Source: Cercophora sp. LCS_1 | Taxonomy: Eukaryota; Ascomycota; Sordariomycetes; Sordariales; Lasiosphaeriaceae | Direction: 5' to 3' | Length of the DNA stretch: 64,000 nucleotides | Assembly: GCA_036250225.1 (NCBI GenBank) | Contig: JAPZLL010000003.1 | Coordinates: 434,001 to 498,000, forward strand | In this document: one piece after another, positions 9,832-21,543 of the stretch | Layout of the letters: every line of letters begins with the position of its first letter | Position numbering within the stretch: the stretch's first letter is position 1 | Translations under genes and position numbers: made by a program | Notes under the pieces: model-generated | What the model was told of the DNA's origin: nothing | Database searches by the model: none | Seen by the model: only the letters and a program-made list of their open reading frames with translations

Positions 9832-12725
9832 ATGAACGGCGCAACAACCCGGAAACCAGTTGGCTTTGGCGCCGCTGGAAAGCTACCCCCGAGCGCAGCA
9901 GACATGGCGCCCAACGGAAAAGTGCTGGTCGAGGGGTACAGGAAGGACATTCTCAATGGATTTGAGAAGGACAAGCCGCGCTACAACCCAGTACGAGACG
10001 CCCGCCCGTCACACTTTTCGTGCACCGACTGACATAACCTGTGTTCGCAGATGAATCCCGATCGACCGCAGAGCTCGCCGCTCGTCGACCTGAAAGACCC
10101 GGTGCAAGTCCACCTCTTAACCGAGACGGCGCTCTCAGACAGCAGGGGCTACGAAATTCTCTCGCAAGAAGAAGTCGACCAACTGAAGAAGCAGATACAG
10201 TCTCTCACAATGCGCATCGAACAGGCCCGGACGAACTTGGCAATACAGTCCAAATACCGAGATGCTGCGATTTCCATGGCGAAGCTTTACTCTCCTTCGA
10301 GGCCCGAGGGCAGCAGACGAGTGAGCCTGCGGAGCAATCGCATGAGCGACTCGGCCAAAGAGGCGGAAATGGAGAGACAGGCCAGCGAGCGACGTTGTGA
10401 GGAGCTTGCATCCGAGTTGTTCACGCTGGAGAGGCGCCTCATGGAGCCGCAAAGGCGTTTGCTGGAACACACAGCGGCCATTCTGCAGATGACGCATCGC
10501 GCGTCGGCAAAGAAATCCGGGCAGCCACTAATGGGGCAGCCGTTGCCAAATGGCATCCCCGGGAGCCCAGAAAGCCTATATACGTATACCAACACACGAA
10601 ACAGCCTCGATCTTGGGCAGGACGCCGCCGAGTTTGGCGACCGTAGCTTATATCTCCCACTGGAGCAAATGGATCCTCCCCGTATGCGCAAGAACACGAT
10701 CGAAATTCCCTTGAAATCACCGATCCGGGAGCAAAACAGCCAGCTTCGTGAGGAAATGGACCGTGTCAAGGAGGAAAATGCGCGGCTCAAAGCGGCCGAG
10801 CAGCAGCACAGCATGGAGACATCCGAACTAACAGCTGAGGCATCTAGACTTAGCGCCGAGGTGCAATCTCTCCGTGCGCAAAGCACAGGGCAGATGAGGA
10901 TGATCTCAGACACGGAACGGAAGCTGGAAGCCCTCAATAACAGCTTGCGGGACGTCATTCTCGGGTTTGGCCCGGCGAGGAGCATCGATTTTGGAAAGCC
11001 TTTCAATGCCACCGGATCGGGAGACTCATTGGACAGTCAGCTCGAATATTTGGAGCGAGGCATCGCCGCGGCTGCGGAGGAGCAAGAATCTTTCACGGCA
11101 GGCCTTGCATCCGTTTCCAAGGATAGTGAGGCGGCTGCAAGGACGGCTGCGGAGGCGGAAGCAGCGCTCATGCAAACCCAGGGTCGTGCAGAAAGCCTGA
11201 TCAACCAGCTCCAGGATTTGCTGAAGCAGACTGAGGCCGGCGAGCAGCTGCCGCCCGAGCCAGTCGGCGGAAAACTCGATGACCAGCTAGATTACATGGA
11301 GACGGTGATCCGGATGGTGGGTGATGAATTGGTCCGAGCTGCTGAGCTGTCTGCCGCTGCGTCGTCAAACAAGCAGAACACCGAACAGGTAGATGCCGTT
11401 CTCTCAGGCCTTTGGGATATTATTCAAACTGGCCTGGCTGAGGCCCAGCAACAAAAGACCAACAGGCGGAAGATTCGGGCAGAAAAGGGCTTGGAGCCTG
11501 ACGAGGAGGATATGTCTGAGAGCGAGCCGATCGACCCGACCGAGCCGTATTCGTTGCCTGCTTTCTCGACCAAGGTCCAGTGGTTGTTCACCCAGGCAAC
11601 CAGCCTCAAGGAGCAAAAGGCAGTGCTCAAGCGACAGATCAAGCAGCAGCGAGAGCTGAACAACAAGAGCGGCTCCGAAAAGGATCAAGTTATTCGGAAC
11701 AAGGAGGATGAACTCGAGCAAACCCAGGCCCTCCTTGAAGCCAGCGAGCAAAAGGCCATGGAAACCCAAGAAAAGCTGGCCAAGGCAATCGGAGACTTTG
11801 AGCGTTTGCAGAAATCTTCAGCGTCTGGTGGCTCGACCGAGACCAAGGCCCTGCAAGACCAGCTCAAGGAAAAGACGGCCTCCCTCGCGGCTCTTGAGAC
11901 AAGCTATGAGGAGGTAGAAGCCAACTACGAAGATGCCCAAATCTCGCTCGCCGAGGCCGAAGCCCGCACTGCAGCCCTCCAGCGCGAGCTCGAGGAGAAG
12001 GAAAAGGAGTTTGAGGCTAAGTCAAAGGAGGTCAAGGACAAGGATGACGAGCTGGAACAGATGAATATCATGGTCATCGAACTTAAGACGGAGGTGGCCT
12101 TTGCCAAGGCCGAGCTTGACGGCGCCTACGGCTCACGACGTGAGCGCGCGGCCGAGGCTGCAGCCCTGACGAGAACATCGGAGCTGGACGATCTCACCGC
12201 TCAGATCACAAAACTCAAGGGCGAGCTGGCCAGCACGCTCAAGGACTTTGAGGACATCACGCGCGAGTCGATTGCGGCAGAAAAGGAGAAGCTTGAGCTC
12301 GAGGGCAAACTGGACGACGCCATCGAAGCCAAGGCTAGTCTGGAGTCGGAGACGAAAGAAGTCAGGGCTCGCTTGGAGAAGGAGGTGGCCAGGTTGCAGG
12401 AGCTGCTGGACGCCGAACGACTCAAGGTCCCGCCGAGTCCCATGCCGGGTGGTGGCAGTGGGAGAGCGGGGGCGACAATGCTGAGCGAGCAGTTCCGGGC
12501 GACGATGAAAGAGGAGAGAAAGAAGTTCCAAGAGGAACTAAGGGTAAGTTTTGCCTCCTGGGTTGCGATGAAGATGACGGATGGCAAAATGCTGACGTGA
12601 GTTTGTGTCTTTTTCTGCAGGAGGAGCAAGCGAAACGACGGAAGCTCGAAGAAGAAATGCGGGTGTTGAGAAGGCAGGGCGTCGGGCCGGCGAGGAGTCC
12701 GCTCGGGCCGTTGAGTCCAAGGTGA
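9832..12725 (+). CDS. Uds1-domain (up-regulated during septation) coiled-coil protein
   Basis: Long coiled-coil protein expected at the cell cortex or septum; the Uds1 family is named from fission yeast. Exons: 9832-9990, 10051-12543 and 12621-12725; introns of 60 and 77 nt; 918 aa. Exon 1 encodes a short N-terminal peptide (MNGATTRKPVGFGAAGKLPP...). The Uds1 domain follows at about 75-180, with LLTETALSDSRGYEILSQEE and a helix through SKYRDAAISMAKLYSP. From about residue 285 to the end the protein is almost all heptad-rich coiled coil (Glu/Lys/Ala/Leu), broken by acidic EEDMSESEPIDPTEPYSLP near residues 540-560. The last intron (gtaagt donor, ctgcag acceptor) removes an in-frame stop and gives a basic tail ending GPLSPR. 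There is no transmembrane segment or motor domain. Involucrin/myosin-like annotations of such proteins reflect coiled-coil similarity only. Confidence 0.9.
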
Positions 12726-13369
12726 TATTGATGACTGCGGCAGGAGGCGTTGTTTTGTTGGGTGGACTTTTTCTTCGGCATTACACTTGGTAGACTGATG
12801 GAAGCAGGCATTATCATTTTTCACCTTTCTCCAATTCTTGTTTGAATATGGGTTTATTTTTTTCGTTATGAAAGAGGCAGGATTTGAGCTTTCATCAAAC
12901 GGGGGGCTGCTTGCATTGCATGCATTCATGAGGAGTTTAGTTTTACTGGGGATGATACATGTATGATGCATTGAAATTCGACTGCTTGGACTTGCTAAAG
13001 GTTACCTGCATTATTCCCGGTCGCAGTGCTGGGTGGTTGGAATTCTGGCTGCATTTTCAACGATGATCTCAATCTGCTTGCCGTGATGGCGATCCGCATG
13101 AGGATCCCCCGCATGATAGTTTGGTTGTTCAGCGATTTTTTAGACGAATATGACATAGAGTACAAGCAAGGAACCAAACTGTCACAAGGCAGTCAACAAT
13201 TGACCAAGGTGATAAACAGCAGCCTAGACTAAAGACTACTCCCAAGTCGGTCGATCCGTCTACCTCATCAGTGCCTGTATGTCTGACGTTCTAGCACGCC
13301 GGCCTCCCATCCCTATCATAACCCACGAGACACCCTCAACCGCGATGCCTCTTCTGTTATAGGTTCCCA
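12726..13369. other. Convergent intergenic gap between uds1 and ysh1
   Basis: The 3' ends of the two genes face each other across 644 nt. The gap contains both 3' flanks and a retroelement fragment, annotated separately at about 13056-13205. Confidence 0.6.
13056..13205 (+). mobile_element. Degenerate Ty3/gypsy-type RNase H fragment
   Basis: The frame from 13026 reads NDDLNL, then 16 residues after that leucine a tryptophan starting WLFSDFLDEYDIEYKQG. Ty3/gypsy RNase H domains have T-D-H-x-N-L, then 16 residues to a conserved W, then Y/F-D-F/I...Y-x-x-G. The W-to-Y (13) and W-to-G (16) spacings here match that pattern without gaps. The His of TDH is replaced by Asp. I saw no reverse transcriptase, integrase or LTR nearby, so this is an isolated decayed piece in a convergent 3' gap. 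Confidence 0.5.
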
Positions 13370-16300
13370 TTACTTCTTCTTGGGAACCCACATCGGCGCA
13401 ATCGTCTCGACCGCTCTCTCCACCACAGCCCTAACTCTAGCCTCAAACACCTTGCTGGCGCAGTCAATCTCGAGATCCTCAAGCCACACACTCGCCTCCA
13501 TCTTGTCAACCTTGATGTGGACACCCGGGACCACAACGCCAGCCTTGTGGAGCCTAGCTAACTCCATCTCCTGACGCTTCTTGAGCTGACGCTCCTTTTC
13601 GTCTTCGTCCTCGGACACATCCATGGATGTGTCGCCGTTGTCGTCGGAATCACCCTCTTTCTTCTTGGTGTCCTTGGGGAGGGGAGGGAGGGTGGACTCC
13701 TTGGGCAAGGGAATGGGTTCGACGTTCTCGGCGCCGAACTGAGCTTCGAGAAACATCATTAGGCGCTCGAAGCGCTCCTCTGGGGTGATGTAGGCGTGGG
13801 GGTTGCGTGCGGGGAGCTTGAAGGAGTCTTCGCCGTGGGAATGCTTGTGGGAGGAGCCTGCGAGATGGTCAACATGGGAAATGTGATTGTGAATGTGAAC
13901 GTAAACTCGAATGCAATGATAGACGATAATGAAAAGAAATGAAAAAACGAAAGGTAGGGGCTTACGCTTCACAGCAGCGGGGCTGCTCTCGACATTCATG
14001 AGGATCCAGACAACAGCATCGGCAATACCATCGTTGATCATATTGCCCTCCCACTCGAGCACGACCTCCTTGTCGCTGTAGTAGCTGACGGTCACGCAGT
14101 CCATGACTTGGTACGAGGCGACGAGATCGGCACCCGTTGAGGACTCATTGGCGGCTTTGTCCCCACTGCTGCCGCCATTCTTCTGGTTTTCTTCGCCCGG
14201 TTTGGCCTCATAAAGCACCTCGACGCTACCGAAGGTGCCCTCCAGAGCCCACTTGACCAGGTCAATGCCAGCTGCACTGAGCTTGTAGCGCTGCTTGCAG
14301 ACAATGGTTGTGGTCATCAGACCCGCGTACTCGCGGAGGTCCTCTGGCGCCATGAGGGACAGCTTAAAGTCGTTTTGGACTAAGACTCCGGTGATGAGCG
14401 GCGGCTCGTCGTTGCTCTCGACGTCGGGGACAGATGGCGGGATAGATGCGAGCTTGCCGACGACCTTTGCAGTCTTGTCTGTCTTGAAGGGGATGCGTAG
14501 CTCTTCGCAGTTGCGTGGGCTGAAGACTTTCACCTTGTCGGTCTTGTTGGCGTTGAGGGAGAGAAGTTTAGACTTCAGCCGCATCATGTTGTGGACTTCA
14601 CCATGAACGAGGATCTGTGAGCGGGTCTGGTCAGCATCGCGTGATCCCAAGTTGTGATGTGATGTGATATGCAGAGACTTACAACAACCGGTGCGGCCAC
14701 TTCCTCAATGAACTCCCGGTTCTCAACACCATCAACGTGTGCTGCGAACGAGTACTCTTGAACTGTGCATCGACGGGGAATCATAACTTTCTCAGCATCA
14801 CCACCTGGGCCTCGCCTCCCACCCCCAGCATTCCTAGACATTACCGACTGGATCTGGTCCGGCTCTTGCATGATGTACTTTGCCATGGTCCCTTCAACGC
14901 TATAACCAGTGATTATCACACCGTTCTTCTCACTAGGTGCCCATCTCTCAAGAAGCTCGCGGCTCACTCCGTTCTGCAGCATACCAGGGCTTGCCAGCAT
15001 GACACAACCACCAACATCATCAAACCGATCGACATTCTTGAGGGAGCGAATGAACTTGAAGTCCCAGGGACCCCCTTTGCCTGCGCCATCTCCCGAGGCT
15101 TCGGCTTCTGCCATGCGCTCTCGGAACAGCCGCTTAATATTGTCATTCATTGCACCAACGTAGGTCTGATATACCAGCATGCACTTCCTCGCGAGGTTAC
15201 TGGCATAGTAGATTGGGAACTTTTGGTACTCCGCATGTTTGCCCCAGTACTCATCCAGGATTAGAAGCAGCTCCTGGGCTCTTCCGAGGGCAAAGACTGG
15301 CATAAGCACGCGACCGCCCCGGTTGAGGATGCTTGTAATGGACTTCATCAGCGCTTGTTCTCGCTCCAGCCGCGGGACGTGCGAGGCCACGCCGTATGTC
15401 GACTCTGTGATGAGAACGTCAATCTTGACGCCCCTGGGAACCTCGGCCGAGACCAAGTGGCGATCCTGCTCGCGGGAGTAGTCGCCTGTGAAGAAGATGT
15501 TGAGACCAGCAATCTCGATGAGGAACATGGCTGCTCCGAGAACGTGGCCGGCGGGATAGGGCGTGATGCGGATAGAGGAGATCGTGTGGGTAGTGTGGTA
15601 GTCGATCGCCTCGATCATCGGAAAGGTGTTCAGGTGGTCCTGCTCCGTGTACACGAGCTGGGACGTGGGATTGGAGGATGTGTTGCCAACGCGGACACTG
15701 TCTTGGATAAGCCATTTGTAGATGGCCTTGGTTGGGTGTGTCATGAAGACACGGCCTCGAAAGTTCGTCTTTGCGAGGACGTATGGGAGCGAGGCCGCAT
15801 GGTCAATGTGGAAACTGCGCAACGTCAGTCATCTGTCGCATAAGGGAACGGCGTGGGCTCAGAGCAGGGTGGCAGACGCGGTGAGAGGCAGGGCAAGGAG
15901 CTTCGGAGTAGCATGCAGGCAGAAGGCGACATGGATGGAACAGGGCCGGGACTTGGCGACATGATCTTGTATTTGATATCTGATACGTATGGATGGTACA
16001 TTGTTTTGCAAAGCGGCATCCGCCGAGATGGGTCGAGCAAGTTGCGACAGCAAGCCTGGCGATGATATGCCACAGTCTTTGACACCCAGAGCCTGCATCT
16101 CCCCGCCTTGCCCGTGCCAGGCACCACGACATGCTCTCATTGGGAAGGGGTTAACAGTGGGAGGGGTTGCTTACTGGCTGATGAGGAGCACGTCAACTGT
16201 ACTCAGGTCAAAGTCGTCGAAAAAGGGGAGAGCTGCAAGGCCATCGTATGCGGGATGTTGGCCAGCATCAAGCTTTACTCCGCGTTAGCTTTTGGTATTG

Positions 16301-16497
16301 CCGATGTCGACTCGCAAATCGAGTGCAGTTCTAAAACGTACCATCACTGTCTTTCCTTTGTACTGGATGATGTGACATGACCGGCCGACTTCATTGCCGC
16401 CGCCAAGACAGAGGAACATCAATTCGTCGGCAGGATCAACAGCTTCCTCGGGGGCGACAGACGCCGCCATGGCGGAGGCCTTTCGTTTGGACGCCAT
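13370..16497 (-). CDS. YSH1: mRNA 3'-end processing endonuclease YSH1 (CPSF73)
   Basis: Zinc-dependent endonuclease of the cleavage and polyadenylation factor that cuts pre-mRNA before poly(A) addition; nuclear. Exons (-): 16497-16342, 16272-16175, 15814-14683, 14614-13966 and 13857-13370; introns of 69, 360, 68 and 108 nt; 840 aa. The metallo-beta-lactamase core shows the LDAGQHPAYDG block, the catalytic HFHIDH motif at 85-90 and FTGDYSREQDRHL. The beta-CASP domain follows, with VLITESTYG, PVFALGRAQELLLILDEYWG, SGMLQNG-like ASPGMLQNGVSREL and EYSFAAHVDG. The C terminus is the CPSF73-type domain with an acidic DTSMDVSEDEDEKE linker. Splice sites rebuild every conserved motif in frame. Intron 2 is far longer than the others and splits the first His codon of the active site. 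The gene is divergent from TAF4. Confidence 0.97.
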
Positions 16498-17180
16498 GGT
16501 GGATTGACGAAGCGAAGCTGGCTGAAAGGTGGAATAGGCAGACCGAATCTAGCACTTGTTTCTGAACCGCCCAAGAAGCGTAAAGTACGCTCATTACTTT
16601 TCAATGCCCGGAAAACAACAATGCAGCGTGCATGCCGTGAAGCAGACCTGAAAACGCTGTCGCAGATGATTACTGGGGTAGATCCAAGAGATGAAGTTGA
16701 ATAAATCCAATTGCGGCTCAAGCCAGGCCCTTGGACGTTATCGAAGTTGCGGCGGTCCGTGCCAAGCAGGTGTTTGGCTGCTTAGCGGCTAGTCACGTGG
16801 CAAGCAGCGACGCGACAGACTCGCCAGAGAGAAGCGCCTCACGGGTTTGCAGTCTACTTCCATCCCGAGGAGCAATCCGATATCCACCACGACGGCCGCG
16901 CGCCAAATCCAGCAACCCCGCGCACAGTAGGAACCAAGAGAACAATAGCGAGCGATCCAGCCGGTCGAGCCATCAATAGCGAATGGAAGTTTGACGGGCA
17001 ACGCAGGTCCGCCTGCTCAGGTCGGCACCACATCCACTCCTTGCCTCTTCCGACGCAACACCGCAACAGCCTTTCGCCTCACAGCCATCGTCGCAGCTGC
17101 TATCCGCTTTCTCGATTGCTTGACCGAAATCAGTTTTTTGTCTCTTTTGGGCGGATTGGCGAAACCTCGAATTGCCCATC
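16498..17180. promoter_or_regulatory. Divergent promoter region, YSH1 (-) / TAF4 (+)
   Basis: A 683-nt gap between two start codons that face away from each other, so both core promoters are here. A palindromic CACGTG E-box lies at 16794-16799, a possible bHLH-factor site. There is no clear TATA box, as is common for housekeeping promoters. Confidence 0.55.
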
Positions 17181-19227
17181 ATGGCGCAACCGCAACACCA
17201 GATGCCTCAGATGCCTCAGCCTGCGATGCCGCAGATGCAACACCAGATGCAGCAGGTTCCGCAGATGCAACAACATCATCAGATGCAGCACTCGCCTCAG
17301 ATGGCCCCCCAAATACCCCAGATGCAGCGCACTGCCTTCTCCCCGACCCAGCATTCGCCGTCACCCACGGGCACTCCGCAGCCGCAGTTTACGATGCCCC
17401 CTAACAAGCGACCACGCACCGAGACAGGCCCCGTGATGCAGCAACAACAGCAAGCGTACCTTTCCCAGCAACAGTATGCGTCCAGCCCTCAGAACCAGGC
17501 GACATCGCCCTCGGTTGCCTCGCCGAACTACGCACCCTCGCCATCTGCACATCTCCCGCAGAATTACGCCTCACCTTACGCGAACGGCGCAGCGCCTCTG
17601 TCGATGCCCACACCCACGTCCACAACGACACCAGTGGCGACGCCTACTTTACATTTGCCTGATGGCCGACAAAGCTTCACCCCGAGCCCCTCGACTCCGG
17701 CCGGCCCCCTGACGCCGAACTCTCAGTACACGACCGCGACCATGATGCCGATTGCACCCCCTCCCCCGCCCATCCCGGGTGTGATGGGCCCTCCGTCCAA
17801 ACCCGCGGATCGTCCCACAAAAGAGTTTGAATACGGATACAGCGATTCACTGACCGGAACCGGAATCGATTTACGGGCCGAGGAGCAATACCTCGCGGAC
17901 CTCTTCCAAGTTAACTTCGCTCAAGAGGCGAGAACCGGGTTTCCCGCGAACGACCCGGGGAGTAAAGCGTCTATGTATGGCGCGGGATTGGCGAACCAGC
18001 CAGCCCAAGTCGTGGATGGTGTATCTCAAGACCAGTTTGCAGTCGAGGCCGCCCAGAGGGCATGGGACGAAGCTGCGCAGCGCCTCGCTATTTCTCGTAG
18101 CAACGAGATGAAGGAGCCGTTTGTGCAGATCCCACAGTTGCACTCGCGCGCCGAGAAGATCGCAAAGGAGCACGGTATCTCGCTGAACTTGGACTTGAGG
18201 AACGCCGGTTCTATGGGCAAGCTGAAGCATCCCCTGGACTTTCCCCAGCCCAAAGTCACCGTTACGACTAGAACCGGGCCTGATGGCGCCATGGTGTCCA
18301 CCAAAGGCTCATGGATACCCCACGACGCCTTCTTGGCTGATCAGCTCGCTCTTTTGTCAATCGCCGCCAAGCACAGAATTAGGGATCTGCTTGAGGAGGT
18401 TGCCGAAGTGGCGTCGCTTCGGCAGACGTCGTCAAACGGGGAGATACCGGATGAGTGGGTCGATGTAGCAGTACCTCTGCAAACAGGATTGGAGTCGCTC
18501 GCAGAGCCTGAGAGCGCTGTGAGCCCTCACGCTAACCCACTCAAACGTATGGCTGCCAGCTGTCTCTGCCGCTTGCTTTTGTTAACCATTGTTTCTAGGC
18601 TCCTTTGGCGCGGCCCTGGGCGCATCGTCGGCACCGCCCAAGCTGGCAAACCACATCACCAAGGCCATCAGAGATAGTGGCGAGAGCGATCGTAAGGTGG
18701 AGGATGCGCGGCTCAAGAAGAGACAGAAACGTGCAAATCCTGACCCCGCAGCCGCCGGTTCTCGATCCGGCTCAGTCGCTCCAGGCACACCGGGCTCGGT
18801 AGCACCTGAGGCTGAGACGACAAAGCCGGCAAAGAAGGACAAGAAGGGCGCTGCTGCTGCACGCATGGCAGAAGCTTCCAGCACTGCGAGCGCAAACCAA
18901 ACGCTCAGCACCATGATGGGCGGGTTCGGGGGCAGAAAGAAGGGCAAGCAGTACTCGTGGATGACGTCTGGTGGAAGCGGCGCCAATACTCCCAACCGCA
19001 TGAACACTCCCGGCACCCCGGGTGGGGTGGCACCCGGCACACCCAAGGCGGTGCAGGAAGCACGTCTGACACTAGAGGGCAAGACAAGATGGGGAACCTG
19101 GCGCGAGAGCATCCAAGGGAAGAGCATCCAGCTACGGGACTTGGTCACCGTCCTGGAGATGAGCAAGTTGGGCTTCCGGGCTATGCAAGGCGCATATGCG
19201 AAGCTGGATACCTCTCTTCCCAAATGA
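17181..19227 (+). CDS. TAF4: TFIID subunit TAF4
   Basis: Transcription initiation factor TFIID subunit; TAF4 pairs with TAF12 through a histone-fold-like region and helps recruit RNA polymerase II. Exons: 17181-18546 and 18599-19227; intron 52 nt (gtatgg donor, gttaac branch, tag acceptor); 664 aa. Residues 1-100 are a Met/Gln/Pro-rich activator-like segment (repeated MPQMP, MQHQMQ units). Then comes a Pro/Ser/Thr-rich region to about 215. The conserved TAF4 C-terminal domain runs from FEYGYSDSLTGTGIDLRAEE (about 215) to the end and includes DLLEEVAEVASLRQ, DSGESDRKVEDARLKKRQKR and the C-terminal KSIQLRDLVTVLEMSKLGFR block. The start is the first ATG after the divergent promoter. The low-complexity N terminus makes exact length comparison difficult. 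Confidence 0.93.
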
Positions 19228-21516
19228 TATGGGAAGACGGATCAAGTTGGGGCAAGAGACAAGGCAGGCGGCGTTTGAGGAGACAACGCGGCGACAACTT
19301 GTCGTATAGAGGATGGCCGGCGGCAGTGGTTTTTTTTTTTTTTGCACCACATGGGGCGCCGGCTTTACACTTCGCGTTCCTTGTAATTCATAGTCTTACA
19401 CACCAGCCCGGCGTTTTGACAAAAGGTGTCTGGGATTCCGGTTTGGGATGGGTCGGATGTTGGGGGGTACACAGGGCTGCTGCTAGCTTAACAGGGAGTC
19501 CGAAACGCAATCATCGTTTAGGAATACATAGCACCTGAATTGCCAAAGATTTGTTGTATCCAGTGGCGTCTTGTGCGCGTCTCTCAACCAACCTTCCAGG
19601 TGTGAGCTGCATTGTGCGCGTCGAACAACAGCAGACAAGGTGTAACCATCTACATTTTCCGGTAGCTAGCAGTAGAACGTGGCGGCACTATGTACTTGCT
19701 TGATCGCGGACGAGGCACTCATCGATAGATCCTGACTTGCCTTGGTCTCAGTAGGACTAGTTGTCTCCCCAAGTTAGGTAGTTTACTACAAGTTACAAGT
19801 CAACCCAGTCTCGTTCTCGTTGACCAGTATGGCGATAGGCTGTTGACTAGGTGACAAAAAGAGCTATCCGGTGCTTTGCCAGCATTTAGGCCACTTCTAA
19901 TGTTTTTTTTTTGTTTTTTTTTTTTTTTTGCCTAGGATAACTGGTCCTGGCTAAAGGATTTGAGGCATATGAGTTGTGGTTGAAGATCCGGAGGTTCCGT
20001 TTCGACACCCTATCGAAAGAAAAGGTTGATATTTCGAGTTGCGGTAACTTGTTTGTTCTGTCACGAGCTCACCTCGTCGAAAGAGAGGATTGAGGTCTCG
20101 AGGCTTCGAGTTTGGTACCTCACCCTGTTCATCATGGCATGAACTTGGTTGCATCCTGGGGACGGAAACTTGGCAACAACCCTTGACTGTTTACTGGTAG
20201 GTAGGTAGGTAGGTGCTTGAAGATGCACAACTTGCAACTTAAGACCGCTCTACTGCCAACGTCAACATATCCAGGGGCTTGTCTAGAACGTCGTGCACGT
20301 GGTGGTCGCCGCTCTCCCTCTGAGGCTGAGAAGCCTACCCCTTGTATTTGGAAGATGTGCTCCCCATTCGAGTCCGCATCGGCTCAAATCATCATCATCA
20401 ACGACTCACACCTTTGCCTTGGGTTATCATACATGTACCTGGTACGCAGCAGACAAACTTCAACGTCCAAGTCTCAGGGCAGCGGAGGTAGCACTTGAAA
20501 CAGTATGCCATTGCCCATCACCGCATTGTATCTCGTCTTACGTATAACCCGGAAGCCATCAAAACGTAAGAGGTATCACATAACCCACAATAGTCTCAGC
20601 CAGTCGACAAATATTCACCTCAATAGATCAACGGCTCATGGCCTCTGTGTTTTAGATGACGCTCGATAGGTGTGAAGCCAAACTCCGTAGCCTACCTAAT
20701 GAGATAAACCTCACAGGAACCGAAGAGCAAGAACCCGAATTGAACAATGTATACTAGTCCTTATCGGTAATCTTCTCTTTGTGTTTCTTGTTACGAAGGG
20801 ACAGCCTCGCAGCAGCTATCACAGTGACGGGTAGGCAGGTTCACAGGAAGACGATGTGCACGTGGAATGCCCTTTCTGTTGGTCTCACAAGGCCGTTCAG
20901 TGTGTGACGGTGTGTGTGGGGAGCCAATGTCGAGTGACAAAGTCAACAACCGCGGGGATAAAATCATCTATTCAGTCCACGGATGTCGCTGGCAGTGTCA
21001 ATGATCTTGTTCTCTGGTGGGCCAGAGTCAGTTCTACGCTGCAACGATGCAAGTTCAACAGGTTCACCAAGAAACCGATACAGGATTGCGATTCTTGACA
21101 TGGTATATACAGGCGCTTGTTCTGATGATGAGATACAGCATGTCTAGTCGATATTGGAGAAACATGCCACGGGGACTCTGATGGATTCGTGTAGCGAGCC
21201 CTTCATGTGAGGTCGGGTAAAAATGTTATGTCGAGGTATCACCACCACTGACATGCCAGCGTGGGACATATTCACTAGAACCACCAGATCAAGCCTGCAT
21301 TCAACACACCGAAGGTCAAATTTGATATAAACTAACTTGTCGACTTGTGCACTGGACGATAGCGAGTTGAGATCTTACTCGAAAAGCCGGCATTGTGAGG
21401 TGTCATCCAAACCCACCTTGTAAGCGGAAGTCCTCCCGCCGACGACACAAAGTTCAAGGAAGGATTGACCGACCTGAAAAACTCAACATAGCAAAAAACT
21501 CAAAACCGTTTCATCT
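19228..21516. other. Gene-free stretch downstream of TAF4
   Basis: TAF4 3' flank followed by sequence with no supported ORF. It holds a T14 run at 19330-19343, a T10-G-T16 tract at 19903-19929, a (GGTA) microsatellite at 20196-20214 and the imperfect direct repeat at 20006-20102 listed separately. Confidence 0.55.
20006..20102. repeat. Imperfect direct repeat, two 33-nt copies 64 nt apart
   Basis: Copies at 20006-20038 and 20070-20102 share the cores TCGAAAGA and TCGAG and align without gaps over 33 nt with 9 differences. Eight of the nine are transitions (C/T or A/G), the pattern expected from C-to-T decay such as repeat-induced point mutation. No longer element around them was recognised. 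Confidence 0.5.
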
Positions 21517-21543
21517 AAAAAAAAAAAAAAAAAAAAAAAAAAA
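21517..21543 (+). repeat. A27 homopolymer tract
   Basis: Twenty-seven consecutive A on the + strand. No recognisable gene or reverse-transcribed copy precedes it, so a retroposed poly(A) tail is not supported. Confidence 0.8.
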
